Source: Warburgia ugandensis
Taxonomy: Eukaryota > Streptophyta > Magnoliopsida > Canellales > Canellaceae
Direction of reading: 5' to 3'
Assembly: GCA_035236585.1 (NCBI GenBank)
Contig: CP141139.1
Location: 52,397,217 to 52,461,216 of the forward strand
DNA length: 64,000 nt
Shown here: piece by piece, positions 25,590 to 36,854 of the stretch
Layout of the letters: each line of letters starts with the position of its first letter
Position numbering within the stretch: position 1 is the first letter of the stretch
Notes under the pieces: model-generated
Seen by the model: only the letters and a program-made list of their open reading frames with translations
What the model was told of the DNA's origin: nothing
Database searches by the model: none
Made by a program: the position numbers and the translations under genes

Positions 25590-26205
25590 TACATACTTAT
25601 AGTTGGTCGGCCATTGGGGGCGGTGGGGAGGAGGGTTCGAGTGGGAGGTGGGGGGAGTTGGATGGGCAGGGGGTGGAGGGCTCGCTCAAGCAATGGGAAG
25701 GAGATGGGTGTGGGGGTGGTTAGGCGGTGGGGTGGACGTTGGAGGAGGGAGGTGGGCGGGGGGGAGGAGGGTTAGGGTTGGAGGTGGGGAGGAGGGGTTG
25801 GGGGTTTGGGCGGGCGGTTGGAAGGAGCTAGGTGGGGTTGGGAGGTAGAGGGTTTTGACGACCGGTGGGAAGGAGCCGGGGAGAGGGGGGGTGGGGTGGG
25901 ACGTGGGAAGGAGTTGGGTGGGTGGGGGTAGGTTGGTGGGTTCGCGGCAGGCGGTGGGAAGGAGTTGGGGGGTCGGGTAGGCATTGGGAAGGAGCTGGGT
26001 GGGGAAGGGAGGGTTGCCGACAGTGTGGAGTTGGGAGGGTTCTGGTTTGGGGAGGGGGTGGGAGGGTTCGAGCAGGCCCAGGGGGGTTGGGGAGGAGGAG
26101 GTTGGGTGGGGGGAGGAGGGGAGCTAGGTTCTGCCATGGTGGTGGGTAGGGGGTTGGAGAGGAGGTAACTGGGTTGGGGGGACAAGGGGAGGAGGGGAGC
26201 TGGGT
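25590..26205 (+). repeat. G-rich minisatellite in CACTA-2
   Basis: About 600 bases strongly biased to G on the plus strand, with dozens of GGG to GGGGGG runs spaced 1 to 6 bases apart, so it can form G-quadruplexes. A GGGAAGGAG(C/T)TGGG core recurs about six times (near 25690, 25814, 25865, 25903, 25955 and 25985). The complementary strand is open for 179 codons (26311-25772) and would encode a proline-rich, PPP-containing peptide. I regard that frame as a by-product of the C-rich composition, not a gene. Confidence 0.85.
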
Positions 26206-27740
26206 TTCGACGTGTTAATTGATTTTTATGACTAAGTTTCATTGTTTTCTGTAGAATTAAGTTATTTGTGTGCAAACCCTTACATTGGAGGTATTCATTC
26301 AAAGGAATCAAAGTTGATCAGAGCGATCTTACAGGTGCTTGATTGCTTCCACTTTTCTTTTATTTCTTAACATGCATATCTAATAATAACATCTAATAAC
26401 TCCATTGCATGTTTTCATTTTTCATGTTATTTTCTTTTCTAGTAAAATCAAAAGCAATCTCTCTTAGGCTAGGTGGTGTAGCTTTAAAATTACTAGCAAG
26501 ATAAATCAAAGTTATAATTGCATGTGAGAGAGGTCTATCCCATGAGGAATCTCAAGGAATTTATAGTTGATTTGATCTTATTTAAGTTGCTTAGCTTAGC
26601 TAAAGAAAGATTATTTTGATAAACATGGAATTTAAACAACATGGAATGAGAAACATGCATAAAATTAGACACATGATCCAAAGGAAACTTTCTAAAAATA
26701 AAGATTTCCGATGGAATTGGAAAATTTCCTAACTAACATGCATTAAATTAAAAAAATAATGCTATACTAAATGAATGATTCTAGGAAGCTTTAATTAAGG
26801 AAACTTGCTAAAGGTAAAAATTTCCTAATCCTAAAACTTTCTAAAAATAAAACATTCTAAAACTAAACAAATAAATTTTCTAAAGCTAAACTATGATGCA
26901 AATAACTAATCAAGTAATGCAAAACTGTCATGAAACAAGGGAACAATAAACCACTTAAAGACAAACGACTCAATAATTATGTGCATGACCCATGAAGTTG
27001 TGCCCATGGTTCATGTGTAAGGAAATGGTTGAAATGTGTGGATTAAAATTTTGCTAACATGGGATCTAACCAAAATAGTAACTAAACTATCTAAAAAGCT
27101 AAAGTGGTTCTTAAGGAATCAAGTAAATATAGTGTCTGGAGTGCTCAAAATTATGTATATATGACTTATGAAAGGTAAAATTCCAAAAGTAAGATACTCA
27201 TGAAACTTAAATCAAACAAGCCATGAAATGACATGGTGCATGTGATTCAAGACATGAAACGTGATAAAAAAACAAAATTTAATGAACTTCAAACATGCAA
27301 ATAACCAAGAGAAACTTACATAAGACATAAACTTTATTGGATGGAATTTGGTAAATGAATTGTGCACATGTACATAGATGAACATCTAGCATAAGTTAAG
27401 CTTGTCCCTACTTGTGAATACCTACACCCACCAAGAGATGTGAACTGGAAGTAGTGGAGTTAAAGACTAGTAAAAGGTCTATGGGATTTGTAGCCCCTTT
27501 ACAAACATCTATACCTTATAGGTAAATACTTTTCATGCATCCTTTATTTGTTTTCCTTGAGGTTAGTTTGTTGCATATTAGATATTGTATGTTTATGTGA
27601 ATGAATGGAGACAGTGTCTCCTTTAATTATTTTTGTACTTAAACTATGTCTATCAAGGACATTGGTTTGGTTTCTTTAAATGAATTACATAGCCATTTTT
27701 ATGTCATTGTTCTTATATCATTGAGTGTTTCTTTATAGTA
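26206..27740 (+). other. Gene-free stretch ahead of the TnpA-like exons
   Basis: AT-rich sequence with no coding content. ACAG|GTGCTTG at about 26331-26341 may be an exon end with a splice donor. TTCTTTATAG ends at 27738 just before the first recognised coding exon, so much of this interval could be the first intron of the TnpA-like gene. Confidence 0.4.
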
Positions 27741-29530
27741 ATGACGGAACAAGAAGAACATCAAACTAAAGATTACAACCACATTGAAAAGCATGAACAA
27801 GAGGCCAACATAAGCATTACTCCTAAAAGAAAGGGTAGAGGGTGAACAACAATGGAAAAGGTTATCAAGAGAAAGTCAAAGGTAATTAAAGAAACTATCC
27901 AATACAATAGTAGAGGGCAAGAGATTGGTGAGAGTGCACCTGCTTATATTAGTTTCCTCTGCCCTATAGTAAGAAGCATAGTTCTTATCACATTTGAGGA
28001 TAGGAGACATGTTCCATCCTCGACAAAAGATTCAATAAGGGAAATGGTGAAGGTATGTAAACATTAAGTACATGTATTATTTAGATTATAACTTTCCTTA
28101 TTTTTCAAATATAGCAATTTGATGTGTTCAATTTGCATTATGCCTTTGATGTGACGAATGATAAGAAGATGCGTGCTTTACAAGGGATAGGTGAGCAATG
28201 GAGAAAATGGAAGAACTAACTTGTTTGCAATTACATAGCTCAATATCAACGATCCGTTAAGGCTGTACATGGTACCTTCCATTTACTTCGACGTCATTGA
28301 CTAGGAGGCTTGGAATGCATTTGCACAGAACCACACCTCCGTCGAGTTTTAGGTATGTGCAAAAACAATGCTTCATTCTTTTAATTACATGTTACATTCA
28401 ATTAGTGCATTTGATCACACATGTAAAAATGTGTAGGCAAAGAGTGAAAGGGGAAGAAAGGTGCATGAAACAAATATGCAGCACCATGTATCTAGGATGG
28501 GCTACGCTCATTTAGAAGAGCATGAAGTAAGCATTTGTGACAATTTATCCCATTCAATTTAATGCTACTATAGTTATATAAATGTTCTCTAACTATAGTG
28601 CCTTTGCTTGATAGAAAAAAAAGCTAGGACTATAGAACCCATTGATTGCTCCATCCTTTAGAAGATGGTGCATTCAGTGGGTCGTACTGGTAACAAGTTT
28701 GGAGATGAAACTACTACATAAATTGCTTGGCGCATAGTAAGTGGTTCCACCTATCTATAATTCTTTTTACAATTAATTAGATGAAATGATCATTTCTTTC
28801 TAATTAAATTTTGCAGGACATTCTTACCCAAGAAAGTCTACTATAGGGACTTTAAGCAGCACTGCTTCCAAGGATGATATCCTGTATAGGGCTATAGGCA
28901 ATAAGTAGGACCACCCTAGTCGAGTTAGGAGCATGGGTCGAGGTGTTGTTCCTTCTAAATTCTTTCATAGAGGACGTATACCTAAAGTTCAAGACAATAA
29001 GTAGGCCTATAATGAGCTCAATGAGAAAATAAAGGGTGATACAATTAGATAGATGTGTGAGGGAGGTTTGATGATTATTACTCCAACCCCTACTCCTAAT
29101 ATGTGCCCTACTGTACCTCCATCACATGCGAGCTACAATTTTCCAATTGAAGAAGATAAAGGACATCCGCCTCCCCTCAAAAAGGAAATTCCTGCCTAGG
29201 AGGTATCTATATTGACAAAACTATAAATTTTCATTATCCATTAGTAAAAATTCTATATCTTAACCTCTCCATTGTATATTTGATTTGCAAGTGGTTTAAT
29301 GCCTGTTGGCCTTATATTCCCGTCAAAATATCATGGTAGTTGGTTCATGCTATGAGTGTGAATCAAATGTTTTGCATGGAATTAGTATGCCACCACATAC
29401 TAAGTGGGTGCCCATTACCATGACTTTGAATGCTAATGCTTGCCTACCATTCCCATTAGAAATGGAAAATATTATAACTATTGGCCAGGCACTAGTTATT
29501 CTCTTAAACTTCATGGTATGTATCTTACCA
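27741..29530 (+). pseudogene. TnpA-like gene (Transposase_24/Ptta type and DUF8039-like), decayed exons
   Basis: The accessory gene of a CACTA element, expected to bind subterminal repeats. ATG at 27741 follows an acceptor TTCTTTATAG. The frame KRKGRG then meets a TGA at 27843 (probably a lost CGA) and continues GQEIGESAPAYISFLCPIVR, ITFEDRRHVPSS to a donor at 28053. Later pieces: FDVFNLHYAFDVTNDKKM...EQWRKWKN (from 28115); RGRKVHETNMQHHVSRMGYA and HLEEHE (28437-28526, donor GTAAGC); KMVHSVGRTGNKFGDETT (about 28662-28715); RVRSMGRGVVPSKFF (about 28922-28970). A 29306-29515 block reads MVVGSCYECESNVLHGISMP and PLEMENIITIGQAL, like the DUF8039 domain of plant transposon proteins. Stops lie in several exons. 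Exon limits are my reading of GT/AG sites. Confidence 0.78.
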
Positions 29531-29814
29531 TAATACCTTCCTCGTTAATATTTTTTAGCTAAAGACCTCAATTGTTTAATAACTCTATACAGTTAATTAG
29601 CAATAAAATGAGGCACAGAGATCGGCTGCTATTCCAGTGTCACCTTTGGCTGCCGCACCAATGGAACATGAAATTGTATACAATTTTAATTTTTCTTTCA
29701 TCATAAATTAGGCTCTCTTCATAGAATAATATTATATTATTTAGCTAAAAATTTTACATCTTTTATAGCAGTTGACTTAGGAGCATGTGGAAATCCCACC
29801 TAACACCCCTGGAT

Positions 29815-30905
29815 CCCTTAGGTTAATCTATGGTATCATCAACTACAATATGGCAATCAGTCCTGTACAAATTAAGCGAGGAGTGCTTGCTGAGGCCGTT
29901 GTTGAAGTGCCACTTATGGCAGAGGACCTATTGCAAGTTTTCCTATGAGATTAGCTCGACCACCCTCACATTGTCTCTTACATGGGGTATATGCACATAC
30001 TTGCTTGTAAATCATTTGGTATTTAATTACATATTATATTTTAATGGTATATGTAATAATTATTTCATTTATGCAGCTTCTTGAATTATGCTACTAACCT
30101 TTTTGAGGGTGAGGGTACACTACCAATTCCTTGACCTTGGCGTCATTTCTGGAGCGACAGAGCAATGGCCGATTGAGAGGCTTATTCAAGATATTATGCT
30201 AGGCTTCTTTTGTTGCTCTAGGAACAAGGCTTAATGATTCCCTATAATAGTAGGTAAGTTTTAATTTTCTTATTTTCTTGCCAATTTATTATTTTCTTAG
30301 GGATTGTGAACTTCCATTACAATCCATATCACTATCTATGTAGGTCTCATTGGATGCTGCTTGTTTTGGATGTGCATGGTGGTCATGCTTTCTTTTTTTA
30401 TTCTTGTGAAGCACACATCCATCCCACCCTCATAGATATTATAAATAAGTAAGCATTTATTTATTTTCATGTTTTATGTGTAGTTAAGTAATTTGTTATT
30501 CATCTATTGTACATTTGAAATTTAAATTTGTAAGACTTGGTGGGAATGGGCTATAGTGATCAAGACTTTACAACCACCAACACTCACATGGAAGACTGTC
30601 AAGGTATATGAAACAATTAATTACTCTAAGTTAGCACTAACTAAACCTACATTATTACAAATGATATTTATGAGTTCTTTTTTGTTGTCCTTATTGCACA
30701 GTGCCCTAAACAACTGTCTCCCATTTAAAAAAGGTAGTTTTTATTTGGCATAATCTTATATTTTTCTACAGTTTTTATGGATCTAGCTAAAATGTTTTAA
30801 CTTAATTAAATATGTTGTATTTTAGGTTGTTGTGCTTTCTAAGTGGCCAAACAAGAAGAGTTACTCTAGAGTAAATCTCAATGAAATATGAAATGAATGG
30901 GCTAA
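29815..30905 (+). pseudogene. Ulp1-like cysteine protease segment of the CACTA-2 gene
   Basis: Continuation of the TnpA-like gene. After an acceptor at about 30343 the frame reads HWMLLVLDVHGGHAFFFYSC, the His-containing core of Ulp1/SENP-type SUMO proteases, ending at a donor near 30449. The next pieces are LQPPTLTWKTVK (about 30568-30603), CPKQLSP (about 30702-30722) and SRVNLNEI-stop-NEWAKYV (about 30867-30912), the usual tail of plant transposon Ulp1 proteins. The catalytic Cys expected in a Q-x(4-5)-CG segment is not intact, so the protease is inactive. Ulp1-like domains are known in plant CACTA and Mutator-like elements; the role here is not known. Confidence 0.65.
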
Positions 30906-31018
30906 GTATGTAATGAGTTTCAATTAGATTACTTGGAGTAATTACATGAAACTGAAATACATAATAAAGTATTTTTTTATTGACTTGTTTGTGTTCCTTT
31001 AGATTTTATTATTTCTTT

Positions 31019-31046
31019 GAGATATATATATATATATATATATATG
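31019..31046. repeat. (AT)n microsatellite in CACTA-2
   Basis: An alternating AT run of about 26 bases. Similar short runs occur at 14934-14948, 22209-22223, 33275-33303 and 46289-46318. Confidence 0.9.
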
Positions 31047-31339
31047 CATTTTCAGTAATCAATGAGTGAAAATTTGGAGTGTGGGAATAAATGAGTATGG
31101 ATAAAGTGAATTTGGAGTTTGAACATGAAGTGAATATGTGGTAGTTGAATTATATAACTTTTACAAGATGAAGAATGAGAGGGTTACTTGGAATGTATAT
31201 GGATTTGCAAATGAAGTGAATGTGGATGTCATAGACAATGCATATATTGTATTTTCTTATATAAATTATTTTCAAGGTAGATGGGGATGGATAATGATGA
31301 GTATGGATGTTTTGTAGCCATTATGGATGTATTAGGTGT

Positions 31340-31745
31340 TATATTTTAAGAACAATTAGGGGTATTAAGAAAGAAGTGGATGCATGTTGTATTAGATGTT
31401 TGGTTTTTCATGTTTATAAAGATTGTTTATATCAGGTGTATAGAATGTTTATTATTCAATGTAAACATAGGTGGTAGTGTATCAAGAAAGAAGTAGATGC
31501 ATTGTAGTGGATGGTGGTTTGGAATGTGTATGGAGATTGAAGTTATTAGGTGTATATGATGTTTGGTTTTTCATGTTTATAAAGATTGTTTGAAGTATTA
31601 AGTGCATAGAATGTTTGTTATTCAATGTATACACAGGTGGTAATGTATAAAAAAATTACGATGTGGATGCAATGTAGTGGTTATTGGTTTTTAATGTTTA
31701 TAAACATTGTTTGAATATTAGTTGTTTGTTATTCATTGTATATAG
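31340..31745. repeat. Three degenerate tandem copies in CACTA-2 3' region
   Basis: The phrase GGTTTTTCATGTTTATAAAG recurs near 31404, 31563 and, altered, near 31685. Copies of TTATTCAATGTA follow, and repeated AAGAAAGAAGT(G/A)GATGCA words lie between. Periods are about 160 and 125 bases, so the third copy is shortened. There is no coding sense. Confidence 0.75.
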
Positions 31746-31784
31746 GAGGAGCAAACAAAAAAATTTAATTTAATTTTTTTTAAA

Positions 31785-32280
31785 AGTTGTTTGGGAAAAA
31801 ATGACTTTAAAAGTTGACACATTTAAAGTCATTTTTCACAAAATGACTTTAAAAGTCATGATATATTTGTTTAAATGTTTTTACTTTCAAAGTTGCTTAT
31901 ATGAAAATGACTTCTAAAATCACACAATTTTGAAGTTGATTTTATATAAGCGACTTCAAAAGTTCATCCAAATGAAATTCTTTTGAAGTCCCTTATCCAA
32001 AAACAACTTCTAAAGTCATCAACTTTAGAAGACGTCTTTTTCAAAGTGACTTCAAAAGCCAATTAAAATTTGGTTGTTTTTGAAGTCCCTTATAAAAAAT
32101 GACTTCTAAACTTGATGACTTTAGAAGTTGTTTTTATATAAGTGACTTCAAAATTATATGACTTTTGAAGTTGTTTAAAAAAAAGACTTTAAAAGTTTGT
32201 GACTTTCCAAGTCGCCTTGGTGGAAGTTGCTTCGTAAGTGACTTATTTTATCACTTTTTATTGACTTTATAACCCCCCTA
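31785..32280. repeat. 3' subterminal hairpin repeats of CACTA-2
   Basis: Alternating AAAATGACTTTAAAAGT and ACTTTTGAAGTCGCTT-type words up to the right terminus, the same family as the 5' array at 21180-21660. Spacing is about 25-35 bases and neighbours often face each other. Confidence 0.88.
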
Positions 32281-32293
32281 TGTAGTAGTGGTT

Positions 32294-33470
32294 TCACATC
32301 TATTATACCATTTTTGAAATCCAATTCTAAACAATATTTCAAATCATTTTTCATGCAGTTCTAAAGGGGGACAATGATCAGATCAGAGGCAAGAAATATA
32401 CTTGAAAACACATGTTAATTGCACTTTATGGTTTAATGCTAAAACATTTTAGATAATATCAATATAAAACACGCATGACTTTAAATGTATGTTTTTCAAA
32501 TGATTGAATTGTCATGTAATCTCACATAAATTTTAATATATAATATAACACAAAATTACATGTATGCATGACTTATAAACTATGTGAAAGACCCATCATA
32601 TAACTTGATAAATCAAACGACATCAGATCCTCAAAATATTAAAATAATAATTGATTAAAGAGCGAATGTCGACAATCCCAAACCAACAGCATCATCATGT
32701 ACACATATACATCCCGGTGAACACATTAGCCGGTTAGTCATGAGTACTCATCTAAAGACCATCATCAATCTCATCATACATAGTATCTCATAATAGAAAT
32801 CTCATGGAACATTATGCTCATGACTAGCTCATTGAAATTGTATGTCCATAGTGTTTAGAGACCAGCCACCATAGCCTCCATAGTGACTGTGGATATGTCT
32901 CGAAAATGATGTCGTGAACACCTCCAGTGGTCATTTTCGTACTACAATAGTCGTGAAAAATAGATGCCTCTTTGGGCATAGATACCTACCACCTTTGGTG
33001 CTTAGAGGTTGACAGGCCAAACCCGTACAACCTCTTTGCACAATGCCTAACATGCTCATTAGCTTGAACAAACACATATCTCAACCCAAATGTCATTACA
33101 TCATATAACATATAACTCATGCAAAACCATGCATTTCTTTAACTCATCTAAAAATATGGGATTGATGTAATTTCAAGTATAATCACCTCTTTAAAAAACA
33201 TACAACTACGTGTAATAGAATTAGCAACATCATTTTCATTTTTCATATAAAAGTATGCGTCATGGTTGTGAAGGTACATATATATATATCTATATATATA
33301 TATCACATCTCTCATTTGCAAATATTGCATTATTTTAAAGCTAAAATAATGTAACATGACAAAATATCAATTTTATAATAGTCAAGTAGTCTTAAATTGA
33401 AAGCATGATAATCAACTGATTTGATTATTTGAAATCTACGTATTTGTAAAATGAGTAGCATTATTAAAAT
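32294..33470 (-). mobile_element. LTR B, part 2
   Basis: Resumes directly after the CACTA-2 duplication with TCACATCTATTATACCA, the sequence that follows GTT at 16577 in LTR A. It is the reverse complement of much of 34990-36143 in LTR C, including the shared GG(C/T)CAAACCCGTACAACCTCT motif at about 33013-33035. The U3 part expected beyond 33470 is missing; hairpin repeats replace it. Confidence 0.75.
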
Positions 33471-33474
33471 TGGT

Positions 33475-33770
33475 GCTTTTAGAAAATGACAAAAAGAAGA
33501 TAATTTTTAATAAACCATCCATGTAAAAATAATCTAAGATAGTTTCTTAAGACCGTCTTTAAAAATCATATTTAAGAAGATGGTTTCATGAAAAGCATCT
33601 TCTTTAATTTTGTGTGGAGAACTTTTTTTCTTTATGGAAATTTTTTTAGAAGATGGTTCGATATAACTGTCTTTAAAAATTGAACTTCTAAAGATTGTTT
33701 TGTGAAACTATCTTTAAAACATTCTTGTTTATGAAGTCTTATAACTATCTTCAATTTCCTTCCTTCATGC
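33475..33770. repeat. Hairpin repeats (AAGATGGTTT type) between LTR B and LTR C
   Basis: Words such as AAGATGGTTTCATGAAAAGC, AAGATGGTTCGATAT and GAAACTATCTTTAAA alternate with their complements, like CACTA-1 and CACTA-3 subterminal repeats but with GAAG/CTTC cores. There is no CACTA terminus on either side. It is probably a remnant of a small non-autonomous CACTA element, and it marks the centre of the B-C inverted repeat. Confidence 0.55.
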
Positions 33771-36590
33771 ATGTAGCAATAGGTCAGACTATGTACACAG
33801 CTAGAACCTCATCTTGATGCATCCTAGTGACCCCATTTTAATTCTATTTTGCTCAGATTTGATCTAAATCGTTAAAATTCATTTGAAACTTAGATTTTTA
33901 ATTTAGAATGCAATATAACTCCAAATTTTGATCTGAGAGATCTGCTGGATTTGTCTCGATGATAGAGACATTATTATTCAATAAAATTTAGGAATAGAAT
34001 TTGATTAATTAAATGATTTAGAAAATTAAATAGATTGATATGATATTTAGACCATCCAAATAAACTTGAATATAGATCTAGACAGTCAATAAAATGAAAA
34101 TCATGGATTTGATCAATTAGAATTAGATCTGACCCTTTTACCACAATCTTACCGTCAATTAGCTACTAGTTGTAGATCTGCACCCAATCCATCCTTTTAA
34201 AATGATCTAACTCATGATCAACTACCTAACACCTAGATTAACCACTGATCTAAGATTCCATTTAGATTTGACCATATATTTAACACTTGATCTGAGCTGT
34301 TCATTCTCAAAACCTAATTAGGTCACATCAGACACAATGTCATATATGGATTTAAGCAATCAGAGGTAAGATCGCTACCGTGTCTTTTTTAAATAAGTTA
34401 AATTTCATTTTATCTTAGTTATGACTAATAAATTATAGAAAATTTAGAAAACGAACAAGACTAGAATGCGTTAAACCATAATAAGAACAATTGAAATATT
34501 TATGCTAGTAGTTAGATTAATCTACTAGTTAGATTGTTCTAATGACCTTAGATTCAAAGATTTGATACTAAGGTGACTTCGAACTATAGATCTGATCGAT
34601 TAGAATTCAACTTGATCGTCAGATCAATAAATCAAATGTTGAGATGTGAAATAAACTATCTATAAGTCAAAGATTACTAACAATTGAGGACAATTAGATG
34701 ATTTAGATCCTTGATCTGTAATCAACGACCAAGATTTAACATTACAACAAAAATAAAGAGGAATACGTATGACTAGAAAATAATAAAGGTAGGATCACCA
34801 TGTTAATGGGGATCAATGACTAAATAAGTCACAATTAAGAAATCATAAGTAAGATAAATAACATTGTAATGTAAATGTGTTGATAAAGATGTTGACTGGT
34901 GGGAACTAAGCTTATTGGGCATTCCTAGGATTGGTATAACTGTGTTCGAGGTAGGTAGTTTGAACATCTTTTTTCCATTAGGATTTTGAGCATATCATCA
35001 ACTTTATTAAAATATGTAGATTTCAAATAATTAAATCATTTGATTATAATGCTTTCGATATGAGACTACTTGACTATTATAAAAATGATATTTTATCATG
35101 TTGCATTATTTTAGCTTTAAAAGAATGCAATATTTTCAATGAAACATGTGATTTATAAATATGTATCTTCATAACCATGATGCATACTTTTATGTGGAAA
35201 AGGAAAACAATGTTGCCCATTTTATTGCAAGCAATTACATGTATTTGAAAGAAGTGATTATACTTGAAATTGCATCAATCCCATGCTTTGAGATGAGTTA
35301 AAGAAATGCATGGTTTTGCGAGAGATATATGTTATATAATTTAATGACATTTGGGTTGAGATATATGTTGGTTAGGCTATTGAGCATGGTGAGCACTATG
35401 TTAAGAGGTTTTTACAGGTTTGGCCTCCCGACCTTTAACCACCAAAGTTAGTAGGTATCCATGCCCAAAGAGGCACCTATTTTTCTCGACTATTGTGGTA
35501 GGGAAATGACCATTGGAGGTGTTCATGACACTCTTTTGAGACATATCCACAGTCGCCGTGGAGGCTGTGGTGTCTGGTCTCTAGATACTACAGACACACT
35601 ATTTTAATGAGCTGGTTGTGAGCATAGTGTAATATGAGATTTCTGTTTTATGATCCCACAAAAATGGGCATGATGATGGTCTTTAGATGAGTACTAATGC
35701 CCAATCGGCTGATGTGTTCACCAAGGTGCATATGTGCACGTGATGATGATGTTATTGGTTTGGGATTGCCGACGTTTGTAGTTTAATCGATTACTATTTT
35801 AATATTTTGAGGATCTTATGACATTTGAGTTATCAAGTTAAATGGAGGATCTTTCACATAATTTATAAGTTATGCATTCATGTGATTTTGTGATATATTA
35901 TATATTACAATTTATGTGAGATTACCATGCAGATTCTATCATTTGAAAAATATAAATTCAAAGCTCTGCATGTTTTATATTGATATTATCTGAAATGTTT
36001 TAGTATGAAACTGTAAATTGAGGTTGACATGTAGTTTCAATTATGTTTACTACCTCTGATATGATCATCATATTCTTTAGAACTGCATGAAAAATAATTT
36101 GAAATATTGTTTAGAATTAAATTTCAAAATTGGTATAATAGATGTAAAACTACCTACACAAGCGCAAGCTTGACAAGATATTGTAAATTATTTACAATAT
36201 CTTAGGTCTTCAAAGAATTTGACTTAAGGCAGAGCAAATTGAGGTGGATGCAAATCTAGATGAAGGCAATAGCGTAACGTACTATAATCAATGTAAGTAT
36301 ATGACTTATCTATTTTGGACATGTAAATGTAATTTATACAATTGGACTATGAGCTATGACTGGATAGATCTAGGATGCATGTGTTTTTGTTTTATAATTA
36401 GAAAAAACACCTTATCTATTTTTTTTTTCTTCAAAGTAAATGATACTAAGCCTTTTCAAAATGAATTTAAAAGAAAATATTCTTCTCCTGCATTGCATTG
36501 TTTTTATAAAATTATTTTCAAATAGGGATCGTCCCCCATTAGGAATTAGCTTTGCATTTAAAAATGCATATGAATACTTGTGTCGTCACA
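33771..36590 (+). mobile_element. LTR C, 5'-truncated, plus strand
   Basis: Begins inside the LTR (about 33790 matches about 10040 of the LTR at 9187) and ends ATACTTGTGTCGTCACA at 36590. It contains the worn TATA AATATAA at 33912, the shared GAGCACTATG...GGTTTGGCCTCCCGACC motif at 35391-35441, and an uninterrupted CACTA-2 site (AAC at 36148-36150). TAAAA follows at 36591-36595. It interrupts the 3' LTR of the chromovirus, part of which continues from 36591. Confidence 0.7.
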
Positions 36591-36831
36591 TAAAACTTGT
36601 TAAATATAGAGGTATTCTATGTAATACTTCTATACCAATTACATCACTTTCTCTCTACATGGAGAATTTGGATGATCTTATACTTGTTAAATTTGTATTT
36701 TTGTGCTCTATCTATTGGTATAGGTTTCAAGATAAGATTCTTAAAATCTTAAGACTGTATTTTTGGGCCATTGAATTAACTTCTAATTTCATTAAGTCTC
36801 AAAAGTTAGTATAGAAAATTGGGATGTTACA
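36591..36831 (-). mobile_element. 3' LTR (start only) of the chromovirus
   Basis: On the minus strand it starts TGTAACATCCCAATTTTC at 36831. It is collinear with the start of the 5' LTR at 46926, sharing GCTCTATCTATTGGTATAGG on the plus strand at about 36702 and about 46799. It breaks off where LTR C ends. The rest of this LTR was not found, so it has been displaced or deleted. Confidence 0.75.
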
Positions 36832-36850
36832 TTGGCTACCCCCTTCAAAG
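36832..36850 (-). promoter_or_regulatory. Polypurine tract of the chromovirus
   Basis: Minus-strand CTTTGAAGGGGGTAGCCAA immediately precedes the 3' LTR. The expected purine run survives as GAAGGGGG, with later changes next to the LTR. Confidence 0.65.
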
Positions 36851-36854
36851 AATT

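Larger units (their letters stand above)
21167..32290 (+). mobile_element. CACTA-2, complete 11.1-kb CACTA (En/Spm) transposon
   Basis: The left end CACTACTATATAGGAGGGTT and the reverse-complemented right end CACTACTACATAGGGGGGTT give a terminal repeat of about 28 bp with three mismatches. GTT flanks both sides. Subterminal arrays of AAAGTCGTTT and AAACGACTT words occupy 21180-21660 and 31785-32280. Inside are a DUF4216-like remnant (22985-23545), three copies of an 850-bp tandem unit (23630-25470), a G-rich minisatellite (25590-26200) and a multi-exon TnpA/Ulp1-like gene (27741-30905). I find no Tnp2 catalytic core, so this is an internally deleted, non-autonomous copy. The coding parts carry stops. 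Confidence 0.93.

Noticed and set aside
25772..26311. Minus-strand 179-codon open frame, proline-rich, extensin-like
   Set aside because: It lies opposite the G-rich minisatellite, and its amino acids follow from CCC-rich repeats. There is no signal peptide or regular SPPPP spacing, and it sits inside a transposon.
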